NCBI RefSeq assembly: GCF_026013965.1
Contig: NZ_CP110341.1
Span: 2,356,001-2,420,000, forward strand
Reading direction: 5' to 3'
Length of the DNA stretch: 64,000 bases
DNA from: Brevibacterium sp. JSBI002
GTDB lineage: Bacteria > Actinomycetota > Actinomycetes > Actinomycetales > Brevibacteriaceae
Positions 1 through 7,599 of this stretch are shown piece after piece. Position numbers and translations under genes: made by a program. The notes below the pieces were generated by a model, which was given only the letters and a program-made list of their open reading frames with translations, did no database searches and was not told where the DNA came from. Within the stretch, counting starts at the first letter, position 1. Every line of letters begins with the position of its first letter.

Positions 1-2
1 GA

Positions 3-581
3 GCCGATGAGGATCGGTTCATCCCAGAGCGGATCGTCCAGGAGGTCCGTGACGTCGTGCCGACCGATGGGATCGTGGCCCTGGACAACGGCATGTACAA
101 GATCTGGTTCGCCCGCAACTACCGCACGACCAGGGCGAACACTCTGCTGCTCGACAATGCCCTGGCGACGATGGGAGCCGGGCTGCCCTCGGCGATCGGT
201 GCGAAGCTGACCTACCCGGAGCGTCGTGTCATGGCCGTGGTCGGTGACGGCGGGTTCATGATGAACAGCCAGGAGCTGGAGACCGCCGTGCGTTTGGGTC
301 TCGATCTTGTTGTCGTCATCCTCGAGGACAACGCCTACGGCATGATCCGGTGGAAGCAGGCCGCGGACGGATTCCCCGACTACGGGCTGACTTACGGCAA
401 CCCGGACTTCGTGAAGTACGCGGAGTCCTATGGGGCCACCGGCACCCGCGTCGAGGATGTCGACAGCATCAGCGATGCCCTGGAGAACGCGTTCTCATTC
501 GGCGGAGTGCACGTCGTCGTCGTGCCGATCGACTACTCGGAGAACAAGCGTGTGCTCATCGATGAGTTGGGCAAGCGGTAA
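3..581 (+). CDS. Acetolactate synthase-like TPP enzyme, C-terminal part (5' end outside window)
   Basis: The reading frame is open from the first bases of the window, so the N-terminal two thirds lie upstream and only about 192 residues are visible. They match the C-terminal thiamine-diphosphate-binding domain of the acetolactate synthase/pyruvate oxidase family: a GDGGF motif begins the TPP/Mg-binding segment and is closed about 28 residues later by EDNAYG, and a hydrophobic GLDLVVVILEDN strand lies between. The catalysed reaction in acetolactate synthases is condensation of two pyruvates to 2-acetolactate. The following YGNPDFVKYAESYGA segment resembles catabolic acetolactate synthases (AlsS-like), but other 2-oxoacid-dependent TPP enzymes share this fold and the substrate cannot be fixed without the N-terminus. 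The stop is TAA; the next gene runs in the opposite direction. Confidence 0.8.
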   Translation, partial: ADEDRFIPERIVQEVRDVVPTDGIVALDNGMYKIWFARNYRTTRANTLLLDNALATMGAGLPSAIGAKLTYPERRVMAVVGDGGFMMNSQELETAVRLGLDLVVVILEDNAYGMIRWKQAADGFPDYGLTYGNPDFVKYAESYGATGTRVEDVDSISDALENAFSFGGVHVVVVPIDYSENKRVLIDELGKR

Positions 582-660
582 GGTATTCGACTCGCTCACA
601 GTGAGTAGACGCCTGTGACGAAGGCAGAGTCCCTACGTCTCCGCTGGGCGGTGCCCACAC

Positions 661-1320
661 TCATTCCACGGAAATGCCGAGTTCCGAGGCGAAGAGTTCG
701 GCAAAGAGCATGAGCTGGGTGTCGTCGATGGTCGCTCCGCGCAGAGAGTGCACGCCGGAGATCTTGTGCGGTTCCAGCCCCCGGATATCGACGTTGCCGA
801 GAGTGGCGCCTTCGCATTGGAAGACGCCGACACTGCTGCCCGGAAATGCGACCCGGCTGACTTTCGCTCGGTCGAGGTCGATCTCGTCGATCTTGCAGTC
901 GCGGAACTCGACGTCGGTGAGCTTCGACTCGCGCAGGTTGAGATAGGAGATGCGGCAGTTGGTGAACCGCACCTTCTCCCACACGCTGTCATAGACAACG
1001 CCCGCGCCGATCCGTGTTCCAGATATCTCGGTGTGCAACAGGTTCCCATGGGGCATGTTCCAGGTATCGGCGCGGCAGTCCGTGACCTCCGTGCCGGAGA
1101 ACTTCGTCCCGGTGAGATCGACCGGTGCGTCGACATCGCCGAAATTGACGTTCGACCATCGACAGTCGAGGAACGTAGCTTGGGTGGCATCCGCCTCGGC
1201 GAGGTTGAGATCGGTGAATTCCATCCCTTCGAGGAACTCCTCTGGACCGATATCGCCGAGGTAGCCCTCCGCCAGGTTCTGGAGGCTGATCTTCGGTGGA
1301 CGTGGGGCTGAAGTCACCAT
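661..1320 (-). CDS. Pentapeptide-repeat protein
   Basis: The 219-residue product is built from tandem A(D/N)LxX-type five-residue units across about residues 25-200, for example FTDLNLAEADATQATF, VRFTNCRISYLNLRESKL and IDLDRAKVSRVAF. Such units fold into a right-handed quadrilateral beta-helix. There is no signal peptide or membrane segment, so a cytoplasmic location is expected. Some family members (Qnr, MfpA) mimic DNA and protect gyrase, but this protein shows nothing that specifically assigns it to that group, and most pentapeptide proteins have no known role. It is convergent with the acetolactate-synthase-like gene and divergent from the following VOC gene. The ATG at 1320 is the natural start because the repeats begin shortly after it. 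Confidence 0.85.
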   Translation of the reverse strand: MVTSAPRPPKISLQNLAEGYLGDIGPEEFLEGMEFTDLNLAEADATQATFLDCRWSNVNFGDVDAPVDLTGTKFSGTEVTDCRADTWNMPHGNLLHTEISGTRIGAGVVYDSVWEKVRFTNCRISYLNLRESKLTDVEFRDCKIDEIDLDRAKVSRVAFPGSSVGVFQCEGATLGNVDIRGLEPHKISGVHSLRGATIDDTQLMLFAELFASELGISVE

Positions 1321-1393
1321 GTGCCCACCCTAACTGCTGCTGGCGACACGGCTGCCCCTGCCCAACCGTGTTCGTCCCCACTAGACTGCAGGC

Positions 1394-1810
1394 ATGAAGC
1401 CCCTGACAACGATCCTGTCATTGCCCGTCGCCGACTCACAGGCCACAGCGAACTTCTACTCAGCAGGCCTCGGACTCGAAACAGACGGTGTGGAGGACGG
1501 CATCGTCGCCTTCGAACTGCCGAATCTCTTAATCTTCTTCATCACCGCAGACGAATACGGCCAGTACCTCGAGCTCTCGGGGCAGCCCGGTTCGAAGAAT
1601 CCGGTTCCGGGCGCCAGCATCATCTCGTGTGCCTTCGCCACGCGAGCCGAGATCGATGAGGTGCTCGACCGTGCCGTCGCCGCTGGTGGTTCAGCCGATG
1701 CGGGTCAAGACGTCGATGGATCATACATGGGCTACTTCGCTGACCTCGATGGCTATATCTGGGAACTCGTCGCCAACGAGCAGACCGCCAAGGCTGCTGA
1801 GCAAAGCTGA
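1394..1810 (+). CDS. VOC-superfamily (glyoxalase/bleomycin-resistance-like) protein
   Basis: This 138-residue protein has the beta-alpha-beta-beta-beta layout of a vicinal-oxygen-chelate domain: an opening strand (ILSLPVAD), a helix with NFYSAGLGL, and a closing DLDGYIWELVA strand that carries the usual terminal glutamate ligand. The conserved first-strand histidine ligand seen in many metal-dependent glyoxalases is not obvious (the first strand reads TTILSLPV), so metal use is uncertain. Members include glyoxalases, dioxygenases, fosfomycin and bleomycin resistance proteins; none of these can be singled out here. The gene is divergent from the pentapeptide gene with a 73-base spacer and has no downstream partner. 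The 255 bases that follow it show no convincing gene. Confidence 0.8.
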   Translation: MKPLTTILSLPVADSQATANFYSAGLGLETDGVEDGIVAFELPNLLIFFITADEYGQYLELSGQPGSKNPVPGASIISCAFATRAEIDEVLDRAVAAGGSADAGQDVDGSYMGYFADLDGYIWELVANEQTAKAAEQS

Positions 1811-2065
1811 TCACCGATACTGCGCCCCGCTCGATCGTCCCGACTGCCACGTCTTCGATTGCTCTGGCCGAGACTGCCGTTGTGAGCTCATCGCAGTCAC
1901 GGGCGTGGACGAATTCGGCGATCTCCTCGGCGCCCTAGTCTACAGTCGAAGATTGTTCGGAGTTACGGCTCACTTATCGGTAGGGTCGAAGAATGCGTCG
2001 TGGGCGACGTGCTTTTCGAGCTGAGGGATAAGTGAGGCGCGGTGCACCACCGGTCCTGGATGCGC

Positions 2066-3049
2066 TCAGGCCCGCGCGCTCCGGCGGTTCGCCATCGTCG
2101 CTCTTATTCTGAGGAACACATCGGCGGCGAAGAGGTCCGTCCACTTGATGCGAAAGACGGTATAGCCGAGATTGCGCAGCTGGTACTCGCGCTGCCTCTC
2201 GAGTTCGAAAGCAACTTTCGGGTCGTCGTTGTCGATGTAGTACTTGCCCGCTCCATCGAACTCGGCGATGACTTTGCCGGGCTCATTGGCGAAGTCAGTG
2301 CGCGCGACGAAGTTCCCTCGTTCATCGCGGATGGTCACCTGCGGTTCGAATCCAGAAATCGAGTGCTCGACGAATCTCACTGCACAGATCGACTCTCCGA
2401 TGGACTCGCGTCGTTCGTCGATATTGTCGATCACGGCGGCGATTCTGCGCTGACGCGTCCGCACTGGGTGCGCATCACAATAGGCGCGGAAGGACGCAGC
2501 TGTCACTGCGGACTTCCGAATTGCAGCATCAACCACCGCGACAGCGAATGCGAGCGCATAGTCACGGGAGACATCGAGCAGAGTCTGTTCCACTGATGTC
2601 ACAGGACAGCCGTCCAGCACGATAACAGAGCTCGACTCGAGGTCTCTGTACCGGACGAAGAGGTTAGTCCGCCTGCTCCCCCGGTTCGGGTGGACAGCCT
2701 CGACAGTGAGCGGATCGTTGCGTTCGAAGTACGGAATCGGCAGTCCGTGGGCAATAAGCGCACTCCGGTGTGAGAGTACGGCGCCCGGTGGCAGCCGTCC
2801 CACGTACGAGCGTGCCTTGATGCTCAGATCCTCAGCCTGCTTCAGCATGCCCGACGTTTCATGAGGAAGGCACACGTCTTCGGCAGAAGCCAGGGCGGCA
2901 GTGAACTCGTGGGCCGGCCGAGAACACTCCGCGGTAACCACATAGACACCTCGGCGCACCTTGTCCAGACAGCATTTGAGCGCCTGACTGATCTGATATG
3001 CCGACCAGCCGGCGGACCTGAGTTGTGCTGCGGAAACACATGCGTGCAT
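2066..3049 (-). CDS. AbiEi-like N-terminal / DUF559-like C-terminal protein
   Basis: The 327-residue product starts with a winged-helix-like segment (LRSAGWSAYQISQAL, then DKVRRGVYVV) typical of the AbiEi antitoxin-type N-terminal domain, and a middle section (LSHRSALIAHGLPIP, VTSVEQTLLDVSR) common in actinobacterial members. The C-terminus reads as a vestigial very-short-patch-repair/DUF559 nuclease fold: AEFDGAGKY, then ELERQREYQLRNLGYTVFRI and KWTDL. It is a single gene: no AbiEii nucleotidyltransferase toxin lies next to it, so calling it a type IV antitoxin would go beyond the evidence. The gene and its flanks look less GC-rich than neighbouring core genes, which suggests acquisition. 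ATG at 3049 is used; another out-of-frame ATG lies 11 bases upstream. Confidence 0.7.
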   Translation of the reverse strand: MHACVSAAQLRSAGWSAYQISQALKCCLDKVRRGVYVVTAECSRPAHEFTAALASAEDVCLPHETSGMLKQAEDLSIKARSYVGRLPPGAVLSHRSALIAHGLPIPYFERNDPLTVEAVHPNRGSRRTNLFVRYRDLESSSVIVLDGCPVTSVEQTLLDVSRDYALAFAVAVVDAAIRKSAVTAASFRAYCDAHPVRTRQRRIAAVIDNIDERRESIGESICAVRFVEHSISGFEPQVTIRDERGNFVARTDFANEPGKVIAEFDGAGKYYIDNDDPKVAFELERQREYQLRNLGYTVFRIKWTDLFAADVFLRIRATMANRRSARA

Positions 3050-3335
3050 GTCTCCAGCATGGTCAGGTGCAGGTCACTGAGGCAATGGCGAGAATTCGGC
3101 CTGTGGACAACCTCCCACTCGTGCGCACAGGGTCATGGATCTCCTGCCGCTGACCGACCTCAAATAGTGAAAACGAGAAAAGCGCAGTCAGCGTTGGAGC
3201 CCACTTACTGGCCGAAACAAAGAACACGTCGTTGGAGGCGAGTTCTTCGGCGGCAGTGATAAGTGAGCGGAAGTACCTGGACACGACCGCCTCGCACGCA
3301 GTCAATCGGCGTGCACCACGAGGCCGCCCAGGCCC
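3050..3335. other. Intergenic stretch without a recognisable gene
   Basis: These 286 bases separate the AbiEi-like gene from the SpoU methyltransferase. They look less GC-rich than the surrounding core genes. The only open frame is about 80 codons on the minus strand (3063-3305) and has no recognisable motif or clear ribosome binding site, so it is not called. Confidence 0.4.
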
Positions 3336-4157
3336 TCACATCCGCTGGTTGCGAGCACTTTCGTAGATGCACACTCCGGCGGCGGTGCCGAGGTTGAGGC
3401 TTTCGGCTGAGCCGTAGATCGGGACGGCGACGGATGAGTCGCACAGCTCCAGATCCTCGGCGCTCATCCCCCAAGCTTCGTTGCCGAAGACCCAGGCGGT
3501 ACGTGCGGTCAGGTCGAGGCCCGTCTCCCAGGGGTGGTGAAGATCGTGGGCTTCGTCGTTCGCGTCGGCGGCGAGCACCTGCAGGCCGCGGGCACGGGCC
3601 AGTTCGGTCACCTCGGAGAGTCCGACTCCGGTGACGACGGGAATGTGGAAGAGCGAACCGGCAGTCGAGCGCACGACCTTGTCGTTGTAGACATCCACCG
3701 ACGACGATGTCAGCACGACGGCATCGGCGCCCGCAGCATCGGCCAGGCGAATGATCGTGCCGGCGTTGCCCGGATCGCGCACTTGCGACAGGACGACCAC
3801 GAGCTGCGCTTCCTTGTCGAGCACGGAGGTCAGCTCTACGTCGAGCGCCCTGCACACGGCCACGACGCCTTGTGAGTTCACGGTCGAGGCGAGCTCAGTG
3901 AGCACCTCGGGGGTGACGGTGCTGCACTGCATACGCCCGTGCTTGGCCGTGGAGACGAACGAGGGATGCTCCTCGGCGGCCTCCTCGGTGATGAACAGCT
4001 CGACGACGGAGCCCTTTCGCGCCAGAGCCTCACGGACGGCCTGCGGACCTTCGACGAGGAACTGCCCCGTGGCCTTGCGATCACGACGTTTGAGCAGTTT
4101 CGCGGCATTCTTGATCCGCTTCGACTGAGGTGAGGAGATGACGTCAGGGAGTTTCAT
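3336..4157 (-). CDS. TrmH/SpoU-family RNA 2'-O-methyltransferase
   Basis: The 273-residue protein is a SPOUT-class S-adenosylmethionine-dependent methyltransferase acting on rRNA or tRNA ribose. The N-terminal substrate-binding domain (about residues 8-95, with QFLVEGPQAVREAL) precedes the knotted catalytic domain with the three family motifs: VRDPGNAGTIIRLADAAGA (motif 1), VFGNEAWG (motif 2) and VPIYGSAESLNLGTAAGVCI (motif 3). Length and order match actinobacterial 23S rRNA methyltransferases of the TsnR/AviRb type, but the target nucleotide is not shown by sequence. It lies downstream of rplT in the same direction, as is usual in actinobacteria where this gene follows infC-rpmI-rplT; a strong terminator between them argues for its own promoter. 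Confidence 0.88.
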   Translation of the reverse strand: MKLPDVISSPQSKRIKNAAKLLKRRDRKATGQFLVEGPQAVREALARKGSVVELFITEEAAEEHPSFVSTAKHGRMQCSTVTPEVLTELASTVNSQGVVAVCRALDVELTSVLDKEAQLVVVLSQVRDPGNAGTIIRLADAAGADAVVLTSSSVDVYNDKVVRSTAGSLFHIPVVTGVGLSEVTELARARGLQVLAADANDEAHDLHHPWETGLDLTARTAWVFGNEAWGMSAEDLELCDSSVAVPIYGSAESLNLGTAAGVCIYESARNQRM

Positions 4158-4250
4158 GAAACCGTGTTCTCGATCCGTTGAATGCTGAAGTGGAAGAAGT
4201 GGGGCCCGAAGGGACAGGAGCTGATATGGGGACCATGCGAGTCCGAGCGA

Positions 4251-4289
4251 AAAGACCGACGGCCCCGAACCTGCAGTTCGGGGCCGTCG
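4251..4289 (-). terminator. Intrinsic terminator after rplT
   Basis: A perfect 14-bp stem (4257-4270 with 4276-4289) closes a 5-base loop and is followed on the minus strand by GTCTTTTCG. It lies 60 bases after the rplT stop and ends the infC-rpmI-rplT transcript before the SpoU gene. Confidence 0.85.
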
Positions 4290-4348
4290 TCGATCACCGA
4301 GGCGATCGGTCAGTCACTTAAGTGACCGGAGTTTAGATAAGACGCTGC

Positions 4349-4738
4349 TCAGGCGGCGTCGGTCTTCGCTGCGTTGACGTCAGCAGGAAGAGCATCCTTG
4401 GCGACCTTGACCAGGTGCGCGAAGGTGGCCGAGTCGTTCACGGCGAGCTCGGCGAGCATGCGACGGTCGACCTCGACTCCAGCGGCCTTGAGGCCCTGGA
4501 TGAAACGGTTGTAGGTCATACCGTTGGCGCGGGCGCCGGCGTTGATGCGCTGGATCCAGAGACGACGGAAGTCGCCCTTGCGCTTGCGACGGTCACGGTA
4601 GCTGTAGACCAGCGAGTGGATGACCTGTTCCTTGGCCTTGCGGTACAGGCGCGAGCGCTGTCCGCGGTAGCCGCTTGCCCGGTCGAGGATGACCCGGCGC
4701 TTCTTGTGAGCGTTGACCGCTCTCTTCACACGTGCCAC
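4349..4738 (-). CDS. rplT: 50S ribosomal protein L20
   Basis: The 129-residue product carries the full L20 signature: a basic N-terminus ([15 protein letters not shown]), the long helix with [17 protein letters not shown], the [16 protein letters not shown] block and the C-terminal domain with [17 protein letters not shown]20 binds 23S rRNA early in 50S assembly. The last roughly 12 residues (NAAKTDAA region) are a loose extension also seen in other actinobacteria. It is the third gene of infC-rpmI-rplT, the near-universal arrangement, and is separated from rpmI by 128 bases that contain a terminator-like hairpin. In Firmicutes L20 autoregulates this operon through a leader RNA; whether the same occurs here is unknown. 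Confidence 0.97.
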   Translation of the reverse strand: MARVKRAVNAHKKRRVILDRASGYRGQRSRLYRKAKEQVIHSLVYSYRDRRKRKGDFRRLWIQRINAGARANGMTYNRFIQGLKAAGVEVDRRMLAELAVNDSATFAHLVKVAKDALPADVNAAKTDAA

Positions 4739-4843
4739 GTGTTACTCCTTTAGAAAGTTCGTATCTGCCGGCGGTGCCGGACTCTGGTTCAAGCTGTGGG
4801 AGCCGCTTTCGACTGCCCGTGGGAGATCCCGGAGACTGTCCGG

Positions 4844-4867
4844 GAAAGAAAGACCCGAAAGGGGTCT
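4844..4867 (-). terminator. Terminator-like hairpin between rpmI and rplT
   Basis: Immediately after the rpmI stop, a 6-bp stem (4851-4856 with 4862-4867) with a 5-base loop is followed on the minus strand by TTTCTTTCC. A second small hairpin (around 4829-4845) follows. The layout suggests partial termination that would lower rplT relative to rpmI, or an RNA processing site. Confidence 0.55.
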
Positions 4868-5073
4868 CACCTGCCCTTGAGCTTGCCCAGAAGCTTGCGG
4901 GCCATGGCGCGGTCGCCGCCGGTGAGTTCCTGGTCGGTGGACACGCGGCGCTTACGAGCCGAGGACTTGCCCTCGAACTTGTGCTGGTTGTTCACGCCTT
5001 CACGCATGATCTTGCCACTGCCAGTCACGCGCATACGCTTCTTGGCGCTGCTGTTCGTCTTCTGCTTCGGCAT
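4867..5073 (-). CDS. rpmI: 50S ribosomal protein L35
   Basis: The 68-residue, highly basic product begins MPKQKTNSSAKKRMRVTGSG and continues through the conserved GKIMR and HKFEGKSSARKRR motifs, matching the L35 family over its full length. L35 is a small component of the large ribosomal subunit, contacting 23S rRNA. It is the middle gene of infC-rpmI-rplT. A ribosome-binding sequence (AAAGGAGAA) precedes the ATG at 5073. The 100 bases between infC and rpmI contain no other gene. Confidence 0.97.
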   Translation of the reverse strand: MPKQKTNSSAKKRMRVTGSGKIMREGVNNQHKFEGKSSARKRRVSTDQELTGGDRAMARKLLGKLKGR

Positions 5074-5173
5074 AGTGCCGTTCTCCTTTGCAATTCGTTG
5101 CCCGCGTCAACCGCTGGCAACTACTTCACACGCACAGACCAGGACGGACCTGGAACGCGACGTACTTAATTTC

Positions 5174-5803
5174 TCACGCGTCCGGGCGAGCTGCGTTCTT
5201 CTCTGCAGCGACCCGATCGCGACGGGACTTCACCTCAGCGGACTTTCCCTTGGCATCTGCCGATGCCTTCCGGGCCTCCGCCTTGGCGTCAGACTTTGAC
5301 TTGTGCGGGGCGATGACCATCACCATGTTGCGTCCGTCGACTCGCGGTGAGGATTCGACGGAGCCAAGATCGGACACATCTTCGGCCAAGCGGTTGAGCA
5401 GCTTGATGCCCATCTCGGGACGGGACTGCTCACGTCCGCGGAACATGATCATGACCTTGACCTTGTCGCCGCCTTCGAGGAAGCGGGTGACGTGGCCCTT
5501 CTTCGTCTCGTAATCGTGTTCGTCGATCTTGAGACGGAAGCGGATCTCCTTCAGCGCAGTGTTCGCCTGGTTCTTCCGGGCTTCTCTGGCTTTCTGGGCA
5601 GATTCATATTTGAATTTTCCGTAGTCCATGAGCTTGGCTACGGGTGGCTTCGCCTGTGGGGCTACCTCGACGAGGTCGAGGCCGGCTTCACCGGCGAGAT
5701 CGAGTGCCTTGCGAATGGCAACGATACCGACCTGTTCACCATTGGGTCCGACCAACCGGACCTCGGGAACCCGAATCCGGTCATTGATGCGCGTCTCGCT
5801 GAT
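5174..5803 (-). CDS. infC: Translation initiation factor IF-3, probable ATC start
   Basis: The product (209 residues from the proposed start) contains the IF3 N-terminal domain ([19 protein letters not shown], then [20 protein letters not shown] and MDYGKFKYE) and the C-terminal domain ([35 protein letters not shown]). IF3 binds the 30S subunit and proofreads the initiator codon. A lysine/alanine-rich tail of about 40 residues follows, as in other actinobacteria. The homologous region opens at ATC (5803-5801), 7 bases after an AAAAGGAG sequence; the in-frame ATG at 5884 would force translation through a terminator hairpin and is rejected. A rare start codon lets IF3 repress its own synthesis in E. 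coli, where the codon is AUU. The gene is divergent from a DUF1844 gene. Confidence 0.93.
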   Translation of the reverse strand: MSETRINDRIRVPEVRLVGPNGEQVGIVAIRKALDLAGEAGLDLVEVAPQAKPPVAKLMDYGKFKYESAQKAREARKNQANTALKEIRFRLKIDEHDYETKKGHVTRFLEGGDKVKVMIMFRGREQSRPEMGIKLLNRLAEDVSDLGSVESSPRVDGRNMVMVIAPHKSKSDAKAEARKASADAKGKSAEVKSRRDRVAAEKNAARPDA

Positions 5804-5810
5804 GTGTTCA

Positions 5811-5816
5811 CTCCTT
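5811..5816 (-). promoter_or_regulatory. Ribosome binding site that fixes the infC start
   Basis: AAGGAG on the minus strand lies 7 bases upstream of the ATC codon at 5803-5801. No ATG, GTG or TTG in the infC frame lies at a usable distance, so this site selects a non-canonical start. Confidence 0.75.
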
Positions 5817-5840
5817 TTGCTCAAATGTGGTCGTGACAAC

Positions 5841-5876
5841 GAAAAAGGCTCCCGTTGACACATGCCAAGGGAGCCT
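5841..5876 (-). promoter_or_regulatory. Leader terminator (attenuator) upstream of infC
   Basis: On the minus strand an 8-bp stem, AGGCTCCC paired with GGGAGCCT (5869-5876 with 5846-5853), is followed by TTTTTCG. It ends 38 bases before the infC start, and no gene lies upstream in this orientation to be terminated, because the next gene (DUF1844) is divergent. The likeliest role is premature termination in the infC leader, meaning attenuation of the whole infC-rpmI-rplT operon. An antiterminator partner could not be identified by eye. Confidence 0.65.
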
Positions 5877-6102
5877 GCACACACGAGCAGTACGGTAGAC
5901 GTACGTTCAGTGAATACACCTCGATCTGCACCCGATCAGACTATGCCTGACGGACAGATCTTTGGACCCGATCGCTCTTCGCGATCAAGGTGGGAGACAG
6001 ACTCCGCTTCGCACCAGCTACCAGTGTACTACGCTTCATGACTCTTCGCACATCGAGGCCCTGGTGTGATCGCCGCATTGATTTATATGTCAAGCTTATG
6101 GC

Positions 6103-6474
6103 ATGAGTTCCGAAGAATCTGTTCCCGCCGAAGCGATCGCCGACGTTACGCGCGACATCGCCGAGGTCCCCGCTGTCGAGGTCATCACCTCCAGCGCCGT
6201 CCACCTCATGTCCGCAGCCGCTGTCAAGTGCGGCCTGGCCGAGGACACCGCCGAAGGGCGCGGCGCCGACCTCCAGGACCTCGATGAGGCCCGCAAGCTC
6301 ATCACCGCACTGGCCGGCTTCGTCACCGGTGCTGCCACCGTGATCGGCGACCACCACGCCCGCCCGCTGCGCGATGGGCTGCGCAGCCTGCAGCTGGCCT
6401 TCCGTGAGGCTTCGGAATACCCCGACGCCCCCGGCGAAGGTCCCGGAGAGAAGTTCACTGGCCCCGTCCGCTGA
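6103..6474 (+). CDS. DUF1844 domain protein
   Basis: The 123-residue acidic protein carries the DUF1844 core (AVHLMSAAAVKCGLA, then DLDEARKLITALAGFV) at about residues 30-85. This small conserved protein is typically found next to infC in actinobacteria, as here, where the two genes are divergent. No function is established; the helical, mostly hydrophilic sequence has no signal or catalytic motif. The C-terminal third (after about residue 85) is variable. A strong hairpin terminator follows directly. An ATG at 6103 begins the conserved region at the expected distance. Confidence 0.85.
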   Translation: MSSEESVPAEAIADVTRDIAEVPAVEVITSSAVHLMSAAAVKCGLAEDTAEGRGADLQDLDEARKLITALAGFVTGAATVIGDHHARPLRDGLRSLQLAFREASEYPDAPGEGPGEKFTGPVR

Positions 6475-6488
6475 CACATCCATCACCG

Positions 6489-6521
6489 AGGCGGCCCCCG
6501 ACTATTCGTCGGGGGCCGCCT
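6489..6521 (+). terminator. Hairpin terminator after the DUF1844 gene
   Basis: A perfect 14-bp GC-rich stem (6489-6502 with 6508-6521) encloses the loop TATTC and lies 14 bases after the stop codon. The T-tract is weak, as is usual for actinobacterial terminators. Confidence 0.75.
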
Positions 6522-6632
6522 TCGTCTGTGGTTCAGCCGTTCGTCGGGGAGGATGGCCCACCGGGTCCGCCGAATCTCCGGTGCAGCGTCTCGGCTGAGA
6601 GGCGGCTCCGAAGGCGAAGCAGTGCTGACGGA

Positions 6633-6995
6633 TCAGGGGTCCTCACCTGCTCGCTCCGCCTGCGCCTTGATGCCGCGGAGGCGACGATCCCATCCTTGGG
6701 CGACGATACCGAGCAGATCGGATACTTCGCGGATCTGCGACGGGCTCACCGAGTGCACGCGGCGCGATGATCGGGTCGCCGAACTCACGATTCCTCCGCT
6801 CTCGAGAATCCGCAGCTGCTTGGCCACGGCCTGTCGGCTCAGCCCGAGATCCCGTGCCACGGCGCCGGCGTCGTCGGGCGACTGGGACAGCCGAACCAGG
6901 ATGCGGCGTCTCGTGTGGTCGGCCAGCGCTTTGAAGACGAGGTCCGCCTCGCCCGACAGCAATCTGTCCTGAACGGAGTCGTCTGCAGAACTCAT
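6633..6995 (-). CDS. ArsR-family winged-helix regulator
   Basis: The 120-residue product has an ArsR/HTH_20 DNA-binding domain: LVFKALADHTRRRILVRL opens it, AGAVARDLGLSRQAVAKQL forms the helix-turn-helix (about residues 45-65) and a winged strand follows. No cysteine metal-binding motif is present, so this is not a classical metal sensor. Its ATG overlaps the stop of the SRPBCC gene upstream (ATGA), so the two are translationally coupled. ArsR plus SRPBCC (activator-of-Hsp90-ATPase-like) pairs are common in actinobacteria; the regulator typically controls its own operon. The partner gene is frameshifted here, which would uncouple the pair. Confidence 0.85.
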   Translation of the reverse strand: MSSADDSVQDRLLSGEADLVFKALADHTRRRILVRLSQSPDDAGAVARDLGLSRQAVAKQLRILESGGIVSSATRSSRRVHSVSPSQIREVSDLLGIVAQGWDRRLRGIKAQAERAGEDP

Positions 6996-7464
6996 CTCGC
7001 CGACACGGCGAGTCCCCTCGCCACCACGAGCTCTTCGACCCAGCCTTCGGCATTCTCCTCGAATCGTCGGCGTCGCTCGGCGGCATCGTCGCTGAGCCGG
7101 GCGAACCCACTCTCGCGGACGGTGAGCAGGACGCCCTGGCCCTCTGACTCGATGGTGAACTCGATAGTGTTGCTGGGAAAGTCCTCCAACGATCCGGGCG
7201 TCCGCCGAGCCAGCGGAACACGGCACGACGAGGCGGATCGAGCTCCTCCGTGCCGATGGCGAATTCGCCGACGTTCGGGTCAACCACCCGAGAGACACCA
7301 TCCTCAGAACTGATGTCATGCTCGGTGTAGCTGCCGTCATTGATGAACCAGCCGGGTTCGCTGATGATGTCCCACACCGTTTGCGCGTCGGCGTCGATGT
7401 GGATGCTGCGGACGATCTCGTCGGGCACATCATCCGCAGCGATGGGTCCGTCGTTCTCGGTCAC
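6992..7464 (-). pseudogene. SRPBCC/AHSA1-like protein gene with a single-base frameshift
   Basis: The N-terminal half (EIVRSIHIDADAQTVWDIIS, then GFAIGTEELD-like strands ending in RAVFRWLGG) and the C-terminal half (LEDFPSNTIEFTIESEGQ, then a long helix with FEENAEGWVEELV) together make one START-like SRPBCC domain of about 157 residues, but they lie in different frames. The switch occurs near 7201, where one base appears to be missing between GGCGG and ACGCCC; restoring it gives WLGGTPGSLEDFPSN, the expected continuation. The span is one base short of a whole number of codons. A GTG at 7464 preceded by AGAGGA is the likeliest start. The family binds hydrophobic ligands. The lesion may be real or a sequencing error. 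Confidence 0.75.
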
Positions 7465-7599
7465 GATGGTTCCTCTCGTCGGTGAGATCGGCACTGGGGC
7501 GCGTTGGCGACGACTCTATCTCGCACCCCGCCAAAGTGCAACCATTCAGTTGCACTCGCATTCATCGGTCGGCCGCCGATCCCCACCCCGCCCCGCGGT

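Noticed and set aside
2066..3049. Complete type IV toxin-antitoxin system
   Set aside because: Only the AbiEi-like protein is present; no AbiEii nucleotidyltransferase gene lies nearby.
3063..3305. Possible 80-codon gene on the minus strand
   Set aside because: No motif, no ribosome binding site and no neighbour context.
5804..5884. Longer infC start at an in-frame ATG
   Set aside because: It would translate through a terminator hairpin, adds 27 non-conserved residues and lacks a ribosome binding site; ATC with AAGGAG fits better.
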